Below are positions 54,052 to 64,000 of a DNA stretch of 64,000 nt, piece by piece. The translations under genes and the position numbers were made by a program. Within the stretch, counting starts at the first letter, position 1; every line of letters begins with the position of its first letter. Source of the DNA: Tilletia caries (lineage: Eukaryota; Basidiomycota; Exobasidiomycetes; Tilletiales; Tilletiaceae); contig JALUTQ010000005.1 in the NCBI GenBank assembly GCA_032718865.1, positions 2,046,001 through 2,110,000 of the forward strand, in the 5' to 3' direction. The notes below the pieces were generated by a model that saw nothing but the letters and a program-made list of their open reading frames with translations, had not been told where the DNA came from and made no database searches.

Positions 54052-54644
54052 CCACAGAACTGCCCATCCCTACCACACAGCGACAGCTCTTCCGGGCGCG
54101 AAAGAAGCCATGCGGAGCTTCCCTGATTTTTGGAAGTCCGGCAGGCCCTCTTTCGGCCATGCTTTGTATGTCAGTTCACTGTTTCTTCCCCGTGGCTCTC
54201 AAAGGAGGGCAGAAATGCAGGTTCTTCCAGGAGACTCCCAGGATTTGAACCATTTCTGCCAACTTCCAGCCAACTCTGTGGGAAGACTCGCTACAGCACC
54301 AGGAATACCTTCGGGAGCTCGAGAATAATATAGAGACAGCGAATCCAGGATGTCGGAGGGGAGTGTTGTGTGTATTTGGTGTCTCGTTGATTGTGGACTG
54401 CGCTGGAAGCAGGTCCAGATGAGGGGGACGAGGGTGGAAGGTGAAGTATTTTCCGAAATGCGACTTGTTGGAAGAGCTTTTCGCTCTGAAAGGCAACACC
54501 TTGTCCAGGCGTACTTTTTGGGCGAACTGAGCCCCATCAGCGCATCATCCGTCGCTGCCACCATCGTCCTCCCTCTGTCCGACGTCGTCTTCCCCATCAA
54601 GCGATACGAACGGAAACTTACCAAAAGAGTGGCCCAAGCCAGCG

Positions 54645-56717
54645 ATGTCAACCTCAACTCTGCTCCTGCCCACCCGGCCCAAGGAGCCCTACACCCCGCT
54701 CGCCTGTCCCTACACAACTTGCCGCGCCTCCATCGAATACCTACCCCCGACACGAGACACCCTCTCCGCCCTACCAGCTAACGAAACCACCTTCAAAGTC
54801 ACCTGTTGCGCGTGTAAGCAGCGCTTCGAGCCGCCGGGTGCTACGCGCATCGTCAGGGAGGCCCGGGCTGCTGGTGGGAACGGCTCTGGCGGTGGGGGGC
54901 AGGCGAACGGCGGGAATGGTGGGGAGGCACAGAGGAGGAAGAGGAGAATTGGGACAGATGAGAATCCGCTTGATATGACCTTGTGAGTGAACCCACTTGA
55001 CGATTACCACACCCCCAGACTTCTTGTGCGCTAACAATATGTCTTCAACCCTTATCCTTGCGGTCGCACGACACGACACGCTGCGATTAGCTACGATACC
55101 CTCGGTCTCCCCGCTTCCGCAACTCAGGACGAAATAAAGAAGGCGTACCGCAAGCTGGCCATCAAGCTTCATCCCGATAAGAACCCGAACAATCCCGAAG
55201 TCGAGGAGATGTTCAAGATGCTCGCGACCGCGTATCAGGTGCTTTCTGATCCTGCGCTTAGACACAAGTAGTAAGTTGGACTTCTCGCCTCGCTCGATCT
55301 ACGGGTGAAGTGATGTGCTGAATTCTCTTTTGTTTTTCTTCAGTAATGAGTTTGGAGCATCGACCCCAGGTTTAGCCCCTGAGGACGGCTTCGTCGATCC
55401 GGAGGAAGTCTTTGGAAGCCTGTTCGGCGGCGAGCGCTTCTTAGACATCGTGAGTGGCGAATTCTTGAATATCGGTGCAGAGGATCTCGTACTCAATTCA
55501 CCTCCCCAATGCTTCCCGATTGCGCAGATTGGTGTCATTTCGATTGGCAAGGACATGAAGGATGCGCTTCAGAAGGACTCGGAAGAGCTCGAGCGCGAAG
55601 CAAATGCAGGCAACAATGTCACAGCAAGCGGTGGCAACGGCAGCGGTGCTGAGGTCTCTTCTTCCGGTAGCGGATCCGCAGCCAGTCAAGCTTCGCCTAA
55701 CCTAGGCAAGGACAGCAAACCGACCCTGACGCCCGAGCAAAAAGCGGCCAACGAAGAACGGGAGAAGAAGGCGAACGAGGCACGGGCCAAAGCGAGGGAG
55801 GAGCGCGTCAAGGCGCTTTCGGAGAAGTTGATCCGCAAGTTGAGTGTGTACACGGAGAGCATCCGGGGTGCCGGGGTGGATGCCGACTTGGCGAAGGAGG
55901 TGGAGAAGAGCTTTAAGGAGATTAATCGGATTGAGGCGGAAGAATTGAAGGGGGAGAGGTGAGTCTCTTGCGCTTCCTTCGAGATACCACACTGGTTCGC
56001 TGAACCTTCTACAACAACAGCTACGGAGTCGAGCTTCTGCACGCCGTCGGATCTCAATACGTCGCCAAGTCGAAACACTATCTCGCTGCCACAGGTCCAC
56101 TCTGGGGTATCGGAGGTATGTTCCACTCGGCCGCGAGCGGCGTACACGTTCTCCGCGAGACCGTCTCTACCGTCCGGGCCGCACTCGAGGTGAAGAGCGT
56201 TTTCGAGGAATTGCAAAAGGCCGAGAACAGCGAGAGCGGACTGACGGAGGAGCGGCGACGGCAGTTGGAAGAGGCCGCCGCGGAGAAGGGCATGCGGGCG
56301 CTCTTCAAGGGTGCCAAGCTGGAGGTGGAGAGTGTCATCAGGGAGGTGACGGAGAAGGTGCTATACGATGCCAACGTGAGCAAGGAGACGCAACGGTTGC
56401 GGGCGCTTGCGTTGGGCATTGTGGGCGAGGTGTACTCGAACGTCAAGACGGGGCCGGCACAGACCGCGGTCGAGGGACATCCGGAGGGGTTCACGAACGC
56501 TCAAGGCGACGGAGCGAACAAGGAGAAGAACGAGGCTGATTATGTTCGGGTGGATACGAAGGCGAGCAAGGCGCGGGATCAGGAGAAGGAGAAGGAGGGC
56601 GGTGAGGGGGGCCAGCCTCCGCGTCGGGAGGTGCCGCCGATCCCGGAGGGCTCGCAGCCGTATACCACGTACCAGAGCAAGAGGGCGAGTCAGCAGCCGG
56701 GCGTTCAAGGCGCTTGA
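54645..56717 (+). CDS. DnaJ-X type J-domain chaperone (Caj1/Djp1-like)
   Basis: Five exons, 54645-54982, 55091-55270, 55344-55449, 55528-55958 and 56021-56717, 583 residues. The J domain starts at residue ~113 ([35 protein letters not shown] with the HPD that activates Hsp70). Next comes the DnaJ-X region: [12 protein letters not shown] joined to [14 protein letters not shown] across an intron, then an Ala/Lys/Glu-rich coiled coil, [36 protein letters not shown] and [16 protein letters not shown]. Yeast relatives Caj1 and Djp1 act at membranes and in peroxisomal protein import. Unusual is the ~110-residue N-terminal extension with CPYTTC and CCACKQRF, possibly a zinc ribbon. Divergent with copy E. 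Confidence 0.9.
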
Positions 56718-56865
56718 ACCATGGATGTTTGTCCCTTTCGAGCGATGGCCCCTTCTGATTCGGCCTGCGAACGAAATCACACGATCCACCTTTTATGACT
56801 GCACGATGGACGTCGAACGTGGAACTACGGACAACTGTGTGAGCGGGGGAGAGGCAGAATCTCTA

Positions 56866-58749
56866 TTAAGTGCCGTTATGATTCAGAAAGGTTGCCGTAG
56901 GGGCCCCTCCACCAATGTTAGGTTTCTGATGCCAGACTCCGTCCGAGCCCACCTGTGTGAGGATGATGCGCGCCGGAACGGCCTGCAGTCTACCCAGTTT
57001 CCCAACCTGTGTTGCCGAGGTCGAGGCGGAACCTTGCGTCTCTGCACTGTCGGCTACGAAGCGGAAGTAGCTGTAACGCAAGAAGTCCTGCTCCTGGCTC
57101 CAGCACAGGACCTCAAAACGGACTGGAAAGACGTGTCTGGTCAGCAGAATGGCGGGTAGATCCGGTGCATGACGATCGCGATCGAAGATGCCCAGGACGC
57201 GGAGCGAGGTGGAGGGTGCAAGGTGACGGAAAAGAACGTCCAAGGCGGGAATGTCACCTTCCTCGTCGTAGAGACGAAAGTGGAGCTCCGTCAGGTTGGG
57301 AAAAAGGTCACTTGCAAAAAGCTGGCCAAAGTGCCAATCGTCGGGGTCAACGAGGTGCGCTTCGGGCGTGACCTGAAGGAAGGTCAGATGTTTCAGACCC
57401 TCAGGCCTGACACCTTCCCAGGCCTCCATGCCGAGCTCGGAGAAGGGGTTGTCGTCGCTATTCCCGCTTGTTCTGTTCGCAGCAGGCTTCGTAAGTTTTG
57501 CCTCTGCCCTGAAAGGTCGCGCTCCGTCCTTGATGCTTTCGTTCAGCTCGGCGACCGACGCATTCTCTGCGCTAGGTAGATGCTTGAATGTGTCAGGACT
57601 TGAGCGGAATAGGGCTCGCAACGGCGAAAGCTGACCGGCGGGTGCTTTCGTCCAGGTCGCCAGACGTCTGAGCCGTGATTGTCTTCGAATAAGGTCAAGA
57701 ACTCCTTCGTCCCATAGCGAGATGCCTCCACCGAGATACAGTTCTTGCAAAGCTGGGAAGTTCTGCTTGAAACCAAGAGGCCATACCTTCAGGTCGGATT
57801 TCGCGAGGTGCAGTCGTTCCAACCCGGTGTGACGATCCAGGAAAGCAGTGACGGCCTCGACATTCAGCGGGTCTTCATCGTCCGTCAGGTCTTTGAGCTC
57901 GAATGATTTGAGAGACGGGAAGGAAGCTTGCAGAAGCAATTGTTTTGCCTCGTAACCGAAGCTGATGAACAAGCCGAGCTCACGCAGCGACCGACACTGA
58001 GCGGCCAAGGTGCTCCAGAAGATCTCCTTCGCTGCCCAACGAAACTCGACTTCTTGAGAGACTGAATAGCATTTGTACTCGACAACGCGCAGATTTTCGG
58101 CGCTGGACGCATGTGGAAGGGCGTCCTTGAGGAGTAGCGTTAGGGATATCCAGCCGCTTGTTGAATATCTGTCGAGTGATCTCGTGATTCGGCCTTCCAG
58201 AAATCGGCACAAGTCGAACAGGCGCAACGCAGCGATGCGCTGTGTGAGGTTTGGATGAGGCTGAAGAGCCTGATAAAGGGCATCACCATCGTCCACATCG
58301 ATAAGAATATCGAGCAGGGGTCCTTCCGCGTGAGAAGGCGTATGGGCGGCGAGCAAGGAAAACAGCGTCTTGATCTGGTTCCAGAACGATGGTGGGCGTT
58401 TGCGATTAGGGTTGTCGATATCGAACCACTCCACGCAGTTGAAGATGCGCAGATAGCGAACGTGAGCGAGAAGATGTGTGTTCGCTTGGAGGAGCTCGAG
58501 TTTGCCTTTGAAGCCGTGATGATGGAAGTCGAGGTTTCGAACCCAAGCCTGCAGCGCAGGTGTTCGTAATCGCCTGCAGACAGATGCTACGACCGGAAGA
58601 TCGATGCGATCGGCGAGTAGATGATCTAGAACGATCAAGACGAGCTCGGGGGTGGCGAAGAAACGAGCGACGGCAGACGGGACCGGCTGGGTCGCAAGCT
58701 GGGATGTTCTGGGCCTTTCGACCTTGGGAGGCGTCTCGAATTGGACCAT
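56866..58749 (-). CDS. F-box/LRR-like protein, intact copy
   Basis: 627 residues from ATG 58749 (MVQFETPPKVERP); single exon. An F-box lies at residues ~28-75 (FFATPELVLIVLDHLLADR, VASVCRRLRTPALQAWVRNL). It is followed by irregular leucine-rich repeats over ~450 residues (e.g. LRELGLFISFG, FPSLKSFELKDL, GLERLHL, FPALQELYLGG, FPNLTELHFRL, SLRVLGIFD). Such proteins are substrate receptors of SCF ubiquitin ligases in fungi; the substrate is unknown. The broken paralogue at 24770-26659 is collinear. The 3' end lies about 150 bases from the DnaJ gene, convergently. Confidence 0.8.
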   Translation of the reverse strand: MVQFETPPKVERPRTSQLATQPVPSAVARFFATPELVLIVLDHLLADRIDLPVVASVCRRLRTPALQAWVRNLDFHHHGFKGKLELLQANTHLLAHVRYLRIFNCVEWFDIDNPNRKRPPSFWNQIKTLFSLLAAHTPSHAEGPLLDILIDVDDGDALYQALQPHPNLTQRIAALRLFDLCRFLEGRITRSLDRYSTSGWISLTLLLKDALPHASSAENLRVVEYKCYSVSQEVEFRWAAKEIFWSTLAAQCRSLRELGLFISFGYEAKQLLLQASFPSLKSFELKDLTDDEDPLNVEAVTAFLDRHTGLERLHLAKSDLKVWPLGFKQNFPALQELYLGGGISLWDEGVLDLIRRQSRLRRLATWTKAPAGQLSPLRALFRSSPDTFKHLPSAENASVAELNESIKDGARPFRAEAKLTKPAANRTSGNSDDNPFSELGMEAWEGVRPEGLKHLTFLQVTPEAHLVDPDDWHFGQLFASDLFPNLTELHFRLYDEEGDIPALDVLFRHLAPSTSLRVLGIFDRDRHAPDLPAILLTRHVFPVRFEVLCWSQEQDFLRYSYFRFVADSAETQGSASTSATQVGKLGRLQAVPARIILTQVGSDGVWHQKPNIGGGAPTATFLNHNGT

Positions 58750-58930
58750 GATTTGAACCGGACGTCTCTGACTGAGTGGGGGGAAAGAACGGGCAACTGA
58801 ATGCCCTTCAGCGTGCGCTTCAGTGGGAAGCCTTTTATCCAAGAACTTACTCTGGGATTCCTGAGCCTATGCGGTGCGCAAGCTGAACGCGAAGGCGCTG
58901 AAGAGTGTTACGTTTGGGAATTACGAGGTA

Positions 58931-59074
58931 CTGTAACAACTAACTTCTTTATGACTGACTGATCGATGTATTGCAAGAGAAGGGTGCTCAAAGGAAGGTG
59001 AAGGATGCCCTCGAAGGGTCACAGAAGGGAGTTACAAGGTAAGACTGGGTGCGGGCAAGTAGGTCTTGTTACAG
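58931..59074. mobile_element. 144-bp MITE upstream of the F-box gene
   Basis: Ends CTGTAACAA and TTGTTACAG, flanked by GTA on both sides (58928-58930 and 59075-59077). The duplicated locus near 26835 has the empty site (ACGAGATACGCATTTG), which proves insertion after the duplication or loss in the other copy. It sits ~180 bases upstream of the start codon, in the promoter. Confidence 0.8.
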
Positions 59075-59344
59075 GTACGCATTTGAGGATCGTTGTCGTG
59101 AGCATCGTTCTCTCGATGCCTGCCCGCTCCACCTCACCCAAACAATTCTTTCGTTGCCCATTTGCTCCGCCCTCTCCTTCAATTGCCACGCAACTTCAAC
59201 TATCAGACTGAACCAGGCTTCTTCGCAAGTCCGCAGATACGATTTGTGTCTGATGCTTGGCGTGTCTCTTTGGTATGTATATCTTGGGCATGCCGTACTA
59301 CTCCTACTCCGTTCTCACTTTCCAACTGACGGGTCTCCTGGACC

Positions 59345-60180
59345 AACCTTAACCCCTTCTTCTCCCCAAATTTCTCACACCACCCCAGACTGGTGCGAAA
59401 GGACCCCTCAAGCCCAATCCAGGCGCCAAGCTGAGAGCCTGGGAATTGAGCTCGCCATCGCTGGCGCCTGTTCCGCGCGATGAGCCCATCGGCCCAGTCG
59501 GACAACCGGGCTTCGAGGGCGGGATACCGTCCCGTGCGATGTTTCGCGATCCGTGCCGCGTCGGACTGGTTATTCATTGCCAACCAACCGTCCTGATCCT
59601 TCAAGATTCGCGAGACCGTCGAGCGCTCGATCCCAAAGAGCGCCGCGATGTCGTCCTGCCGATGCGAGGGATTATCCAGATGATACTCGCAGATCTTCTT
59701 CCGGTCGTAGTTCAAGATCTTGCTCTTGTGTTTCGTGCGGATGGGGCCGAGTTGGCGGGAGACGAGCTCGCCTGAGGCTGTGGCTTTGCGCACGGCGAAG
59801 GCGGAGTGGAAGCGCGGGTGGTGGGCGGCGAGGGAGGAGGAGGAGGAGAGCGGGCGGGAGGGGGAACGGATTGTGGTTGTTCCAGCGGTGGACGAAGCAG
59901 AGCTGGGGAAGGTGGAGATGGGGCCTCCTGAGCCTAGAGCCGAGCCTGGCTGTGGAACGGATGGATCTGGGGTCGGCGGGAGGGAGTGCGAGTAGCCCGG
60001 GTGGTGGTAGAACTCGGATGGCTGGTAGTGCTGCTGCTGTTGCTGGGCATGGTGTGCAGTCTGTGGAGGCGACTGGAGATGGTAGGGTGCATGATGTTGG
60101 TAGGAGTGGTAGGGATGCTCGTGCGGTGGGGGGTGGTGGGGGTGATTATGGTGGAGGGTACGGGTGCGGGTACGGGTAGA
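59345..60180 (-). pseudogene. Partial copy of the CENP-B-type gene
   Basis: Matches about 34850-35700 of the CENP-B-type gene, covering the His/Gln-rich part and both HTH blocks (ILNYDRKKICEYHLDNPSHR, IAALFGIERSTVSRILKDQD). A shift of frame replaces NEGASDGELKSQALSLAPEF, and the frame is restored at GLEGSFRTSLGWCEKF. The true start and end of the gene are missing. It was inserted into the segment that corresponds to 27.1-27.9 kb. Confidence 0.8.
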
Positions 60181-60184
60181 ATCC

Positions 60185-60200
60185 GGGGGGGGGGGGGGGG
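60185..60200. repeat. G16 homopolymer at a duplication junction
   Basis: Sixteen consecutive G lie exactly where the CENP-B-type fragment ends and the 28-kb-like segment begins. It may mark the breakpoint, or be an assembly join. Confidence 0.8.
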
Positions 60201-61498
60201 CTATGGAGCTGATCACGCGAGTAGAAAGTCGCAGCTGAGCCTGGGTGATTCGGGTTCGAGGTGGGTGGGTCGGTAGGCGTCGTAGGGATACTGAAATCAA
60301 TCGGCGCTTCTGAAGTTGAGCTGAATTGAGTTCCTTCCAGAGGACGCGAACGAGGATGGCCGTGTCTGCCGTCGTGGGCGGCTCGAGGGAAGAGTCGTTG
60401 ATGTCGAAGAAGTCATTGATTTGAGGTAGGAGGTACGAGGGTAAGGCGAGCTGGCTGTGTTCAGAGGAAAGGTTATGATCGGTCCATCGGTTGTCAGCGG
60501 CGGTTCGTCATAGTCGAGGCGATCGGATGCCTTTCTCATGCTGTGGGCGAGAGTGGCAGGCTGGACGCGGTCGGCCGTATTGGTCCCGGAAATCGAGTAT
60601 CTTGTGGAGGAGGGCCGGTCCTTGATTCGGCAATGTCAAAGGGAAGAGAAGCATCACAAGTCGAGGTGGAGAAATGCTGCCGCCGCCGAGTCTTCGAGAT
60701 ATGTCGGTCTTGTCTTCGAATCGGATCCTGATGCCGAAAAATGAGCGCTACCCAGTCGAATGGGGATGTTGGAGAGCTGAGAGAGGAGGAGGAGAAGACA
60801 GAAAGGGACAAGCTGCAGTCAGTTCTCGCACGGCCCAGCAACGCCATCGTGATCAGTTTCGCAGCCGATGTCGATACTGCTTCGTCTGAGGTGGCTGAAC
60901 GACTGAAGAGAGAAGAGGTCAGCGAGCGAGGGCGGAGGAATGCATGTCAGGGGAGGCGGCTTCGTCGCACTGACTGCTCGCCGATTGTGCTACCCTGCCA
61001 TCGTGTTCTTCCTTTCCATAATCTTCTGACCCCGTCTGAGGTTGTGCATCCTTGCCTCTGCATCGAGTTGTGGTGGTGAGCAAGAAGCGGGCGGAGGTGA
61101 GTGGGAGAGGCGAGAAGCTTTCTCATCACTGCCATCCACTTCCTACTCTCCTTCTTCCACGAACAAGACACCCAATGCACACAACACTCCCCTCCGACAT
61201 CCTGGATTCGCTGTCTCTATATTATTCTCGAGCTCCCGAAGGTATTCCTGGTGCTGTAGCGAGTCTTCCCACAGAGTTGGCTGGAAGTTGGCAGAAATGG
61301 TTCAAATCCTGGGAGTCTCCTGGAAGAACCTGCATTTCTGCCCTCCTTTGAGAGCCACGGGGAAGAAACAGTGAACTGACATACAAAGCATGGCCGAAAG
61401 AGGGCCTGCCGGACTTCCAAAAATCAGGGAAGCTCCGCATGGCTTCTTTCGCGCCCGGAAGAGCTGTCGCTGTGTGGTAGGGATGGGCAGTTCTGTGG

Positions 61499-61927
61499 TT
61501 GGGCTGGGTTGCGGATCTCCACTCGACGACACCACGGCGCCATCTTCTTTCTCCTCGACCAGACACCATTCTTTTCTTCAGAGATGCCTCAACAGAGCCT
61601 GCGATTGGCCTTGTAGTATTATTTCACAGCAGGCAGAGGTGCTTCTGCTGCGTTGAGGGTTGGCTGGAGGGAACAGATCGGAGTGGTTGTGATTCTGCAG
61701 GCTATCTGGCAAGCCTTGAGGGACACTTGTGCAACACTTGGCACCTGGGACATGCAAAAGGACATCTAGCGATCCACGCAGACGACCATGCTCAAAACCG
61801 GGCCCCAGATACTGATAAAAACCAGAGCACCTCCGCGGACCCTGCCCTCGCCGTCCTGGCCTCAACCACAGGCCTGGGGAACGACCGAGGTCCTCTCTGG
61901 TCATCCTCCCGTCCATTGGGGTGGTGA
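61499..61927 (+). pseudogene. RNase H-like remnant (unit F)
   Basis: Frame with WVADLHSTTPRRHLLSPRPD, RDASTEPAIGLVVLF and LAIHADDHAQNR. Nearly identical to unit E and co-linear with unit D. Confidence 0.45.
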
Positions 61928-62840
61928 AGTGAACGGGGAGATCCCGCATAGCAACAACGAAAAGTCACCCGAGTCCTGCCGTTTGTTTACTCGCTCCCCA
62001 AACTTGCGTCCAGGAATGCAGCACGACCTCGACAACGACAACGACAGCGCGAGCCACAGCGGCAGCGATGGCGAGACCCTGCTCTTCTCAGACTTGCATG
62101 ATCATCTGCACAGAGAGGAAATCAGCTGAGACTCCATGCAACGGCGCTGACACTCTGCTCTGCTGACGTCTCGTTCTTGACGCTGACCGGGTCTGCCTTC
62201 CCTTCCTCTGCTTCCTCAGAAATTGATACTAGCCCCCTCGCCAGCGCACAGCAACGAGCTCACGACAATCTGATACTTTCCTACTTATCTCTTCTGCAGT
62301 AAGAGGCCTCGCAAGCTGGCAGCAGCCGGGTCTGCGCGTGTGCCGACAACGAAGGGTCACGGAGCCTGGGTCACAGTCCATAGTCATCACTCATCCCAGG
62401 ATTACGCAGCAGACCCACTCCCCCAACGGCCGTGGACATTCCTCGTTGCTCTCTCGCTCTCGGATCCCGGATGTCCGAGACCAAGCCACCATTCCGTCTG
62501 CAGATCATGATGATCCTCGCGCTCTTCCGTGCAGATCAAACATCGTCGCTCAGGTCCAACCTGCTCCTTTGCTCAGCACAGGGCTCTACTGCCGCGCTGT
62601 CCTCCGGATACCGGAGTCTCATGCAAGTGCGCTGCAAGAGCTAAGCACGCAGACGGCTTCCCCATCTCATGCAGCTCTGATGCCGATCCCGGTACGTAAA
62701 CACTGTGGGGCCCTCAAGCACAGCCGCACAGGCCATTGGTTCACTTTTTTTCACTCCAACTTCCCATCTCGTCCGAGCACAGGCCATACATGTCAGTCTT
62801 GGGTCACTCGAAGGCAAAGGCGTCATACTGAGCATTCGGG

Positions 62841-62848
62841 CTTAAAAG
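62841..62848 (+). promoter_or_regulatory. TATA-like box of copy F
   Basis: CTTAAAAG in GAGCATTCGGGCTTAAAAG, 173 bases before the ATG at 63021. Confidence 0.4.
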
Positions 62849-63020
62849 AGAGCCCCCGCTTCGAATTCCGTCCTTCCCCCCTTCCTCCATCTCCTCCCAG
62901 ATCTTCACACCCACATCTTCACACACACACATCACACACACATCACACAGACACACATACACACTCACACACTACCTCACCCATTCAACTCTTCACCCGT
63001 CACCACACACAAACACCAAC

Positions 63021-64000
63021 ATGTCAATCATCAGCTCTATCAACTACAACGCGTACCCGTCCAACCTGCTCTCATCGAGCAGGATGGACATGCTCGAACA
63101 CATGGTGGACGACATCATCACAAAGTTCAAGGCGCGCGACGAGGACGGCAAGCGTGTATTTGAGCACCGTTGGAATCCCACCACATTCGGCGGCGGCGTC
63201 GACATCACCACTATCCCCGGCGTTTGTGAGCTTCTCGAACAGCACCGGGCCGAGTTCGGCATCATCCAGGACCCGATGTGCCTCATTGCGAAGGCAATGA
63301 GCGAGTACGGACGGTATTGCGCGGCTCGGCTACGATTGGAAACCCTCATCGAAACCCACATCAAGGCTGGGCTGACTACGGCTGTCAACACAACATCAAC
63401 AGCATCTTCCTTACACGCATCCGAGGACAACAAGGCAGCCTTCTACGGCTCCGAGGCTTCCTGCAACGGCGGCGACCACGTCCACATCCCCGCCCAGCTC
63501 ACAACCGAGGAGGCCTTGACGATCGGTGACATCGACGACGAATCGACAGACTCATCCTCCTCTTCGCATTCATTGTCGACGTACTTCACTCCAGTCGACC
63601 TTGCGACCCAGCCCGCGGCCGAAGAGTACTTAGTGGGCGATATTCCGGATGAAGGATCAAGGAGCTCGTTCTCGTCTTCCGCATCGCTGTCGATGTCCTT
63701 CAAGCCGTTTCACGGGGCAGCCCGGCCCGCATGCGAAGACGTATCGGATACGATTGGCGACATTTCCGATGGGTCCATGGACTCGTCGTGGTCGATCACC
63801 TCGGTCGAGTGGTCACCCTGTCTGCATGCAGCAGGGATCGACGTCAGCCCGCCATGGCGCTATCGTTACCAGGGCTTGTTGCCCACGGTCATCGGAAGGC
63901 ACTTCTCGCCGATGAAGATTACTGCGCAGACACACTCCAGGATCCCAGTTCAAGCCACGAGCCCCGCTGGTGGGTCACGAGGTCTAGAGTCATTCCCATC
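63021..64000 (+). CDS. Family gene, copy F (partial, runs off window end)
   Basis: Open from ATG 63021 to the last base. Domain at residues 1-125 (MSIISSINYNAYPSNLLSSS, FGGGVDITTIPGVCELLEQH with Cys where the others have Val). Then the Ser-rich part SSLHASEDNKAAFYGSEA and a single EWSPCLHAAGIDVSPPWRY module, continuing with RYQGLLPTVIGRHFSPM. N-terminal type as in copy E, C-terminal type as in copy A. The 5' leader is nearly identical to that of E. Function unknown. Confidence 0.75.
   Translation, partial: MSIISSINYNAYPSNLLSSSRMDMLEHMVDDIITKFKARDEDGKRVFEHRWNPTTFGGGVDITTIPGVCELLEQHRAEFGIIQDPMCLIAKAMSEYGRYCAARLRLETLIETHIKAGLTTAVNTTSTASSLHASEDNKAAFYGSEASCNGGDHVHIPAQLTTEEALTIGDIDDESTDSSSSSHSLSTYFTPVDLATQPAAEEYLVGDIPDEGSRSSFSSSASLSMSFKPFHGAARPACEDVSDTIGDISDGSMDSSWSITSVEWSPCLHAAGIDVSPPWRYRYQGLLPTVIGRHFSPMKITAQTHSRIPVQATSPAGGSRGLESFP

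Larger units (their letters stand above)
52552..54400 (-). repeat. Upstream region of copy E (leader, module, D/E/F segment)
   Basis: Contains the GT tract (~52572-52645), the conserved module to ~53600 and the additional segment shared with D and F to ~54400. Inverted match to 61190-62970 of unit F; several stretches of the two are identical. It ends about 250 bases before the DnaJ start codon. Confidence 0.85.
60665..62985 (+). repeat. Upstream region of copy F (D/E/F segment, module, CA leader)
   Basis: Direct match to 29835-32140 and inverted match to 52560-54400. Includes the 37-codon frame (from 62016) and a CA tract at about 62910-62975. Confidence 0.85.

Noticed and set aside
61290..61330. 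tRNA-like T-arm (GGTTCAAATCCTGG)
   Set aside because: No matching acceptor stem, D arm or anticodon arm around it, and the equivalent site in unit D is changed.

Overview
The window looks like nuclear DNA of a filamentous or dimorphic fungus, most likely a basidiomycete. It is GC-rich and has short introns (about 60-110 bases) with GTGAGT-type donors. It carries fungal housekeeping genes: an HbrB/Bit61-type TORC2 subunit, a SWT1-type PIN nuclease, Pho88/Snd3, Ctk3, an Asi1/Asi3-like membrane RING ligase, a Caj1/Djp1-like DnaJ and an F-box/LRR protein. I cannot name the species. There is no prokaryotic signature, rRNA or CRISPR, and I found no tRNA.

The dominant feature is a six-copy gene family, here called units A to F. 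A (1-1975, minus), B (2866-6193, minus), C (19838-23166, plus), D (29835-~34000, plus), E (~50600-54400, minus) and F (~60665-64000, plus). Each unit has about 1 kb of conserved upstream DNA, a CTTAAAAG-like box, a CA/GT microsatellite leader and an intronless gene. The proteins share an N-terminal domain I do not recognise, followed by Ser/Asp-rich modules. B and C are near-identical 3.3-kb inverted repeats around a 13.6-kb core. E and F form a second inverted pair around about 6.8 kb. D and F belong to a direct segmental duplication. The copies are mosaic: N-terminal types, C-terminal types and module number are shuffled. E has one nonsense codon. A and F are cut by the window ends.

Layout. 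6.3-19.8 kb (core of the B/C inverted repeat): HbrB-type gene (+), a single-pass membrane protein with 11-residue repeats (-), a TTTTACCC-rich repeat with a nested 466-bp inverted-repeat element, a DIRS-order tyrosine-recombinase retrotransposon (gag, RT-RNase H, recombinase; -), and a SWT1-like gene (-). 22.5-31 kb: a graveyard of duplicated pieces (RING-ligase pseudogene, F-box/LRR pseudogene, truncated MDM34-like fragment, RNase H remnant). 34.5-36.5 kb: a CENP-B-type DNA-binding protein without a DDE domain (-). 36.79-42.08 kb: a 5.3-kb PIF/Harbinger transposon with 3-bp TSDs, a HARBI1-like transposase (+) and a Myb/SANT-like partner (-), whose last intron holds a 771-bp MITE. A second MITE follows at 42.1-42.9 kb. 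44.1-50.4 kb: Pho88, Ctk3 and the RING ligase. 54.6-58.8 kb: DnaJ (+) and the intact F-box/LRR gene (-), then a 144-bp MITE, a decayed CENP-B-type fragment and unit F.

Units B, C, D and E end close to the 5' end of another gene that points away from them (HbrB, SWT1, the MDM34 fragment, DnaJ), so family genes are repeatedly divergent with cellular genes. Of the things seen here, this mobile or recombining gene family with its unrecognised domain is the best candidate for an undescribed system.
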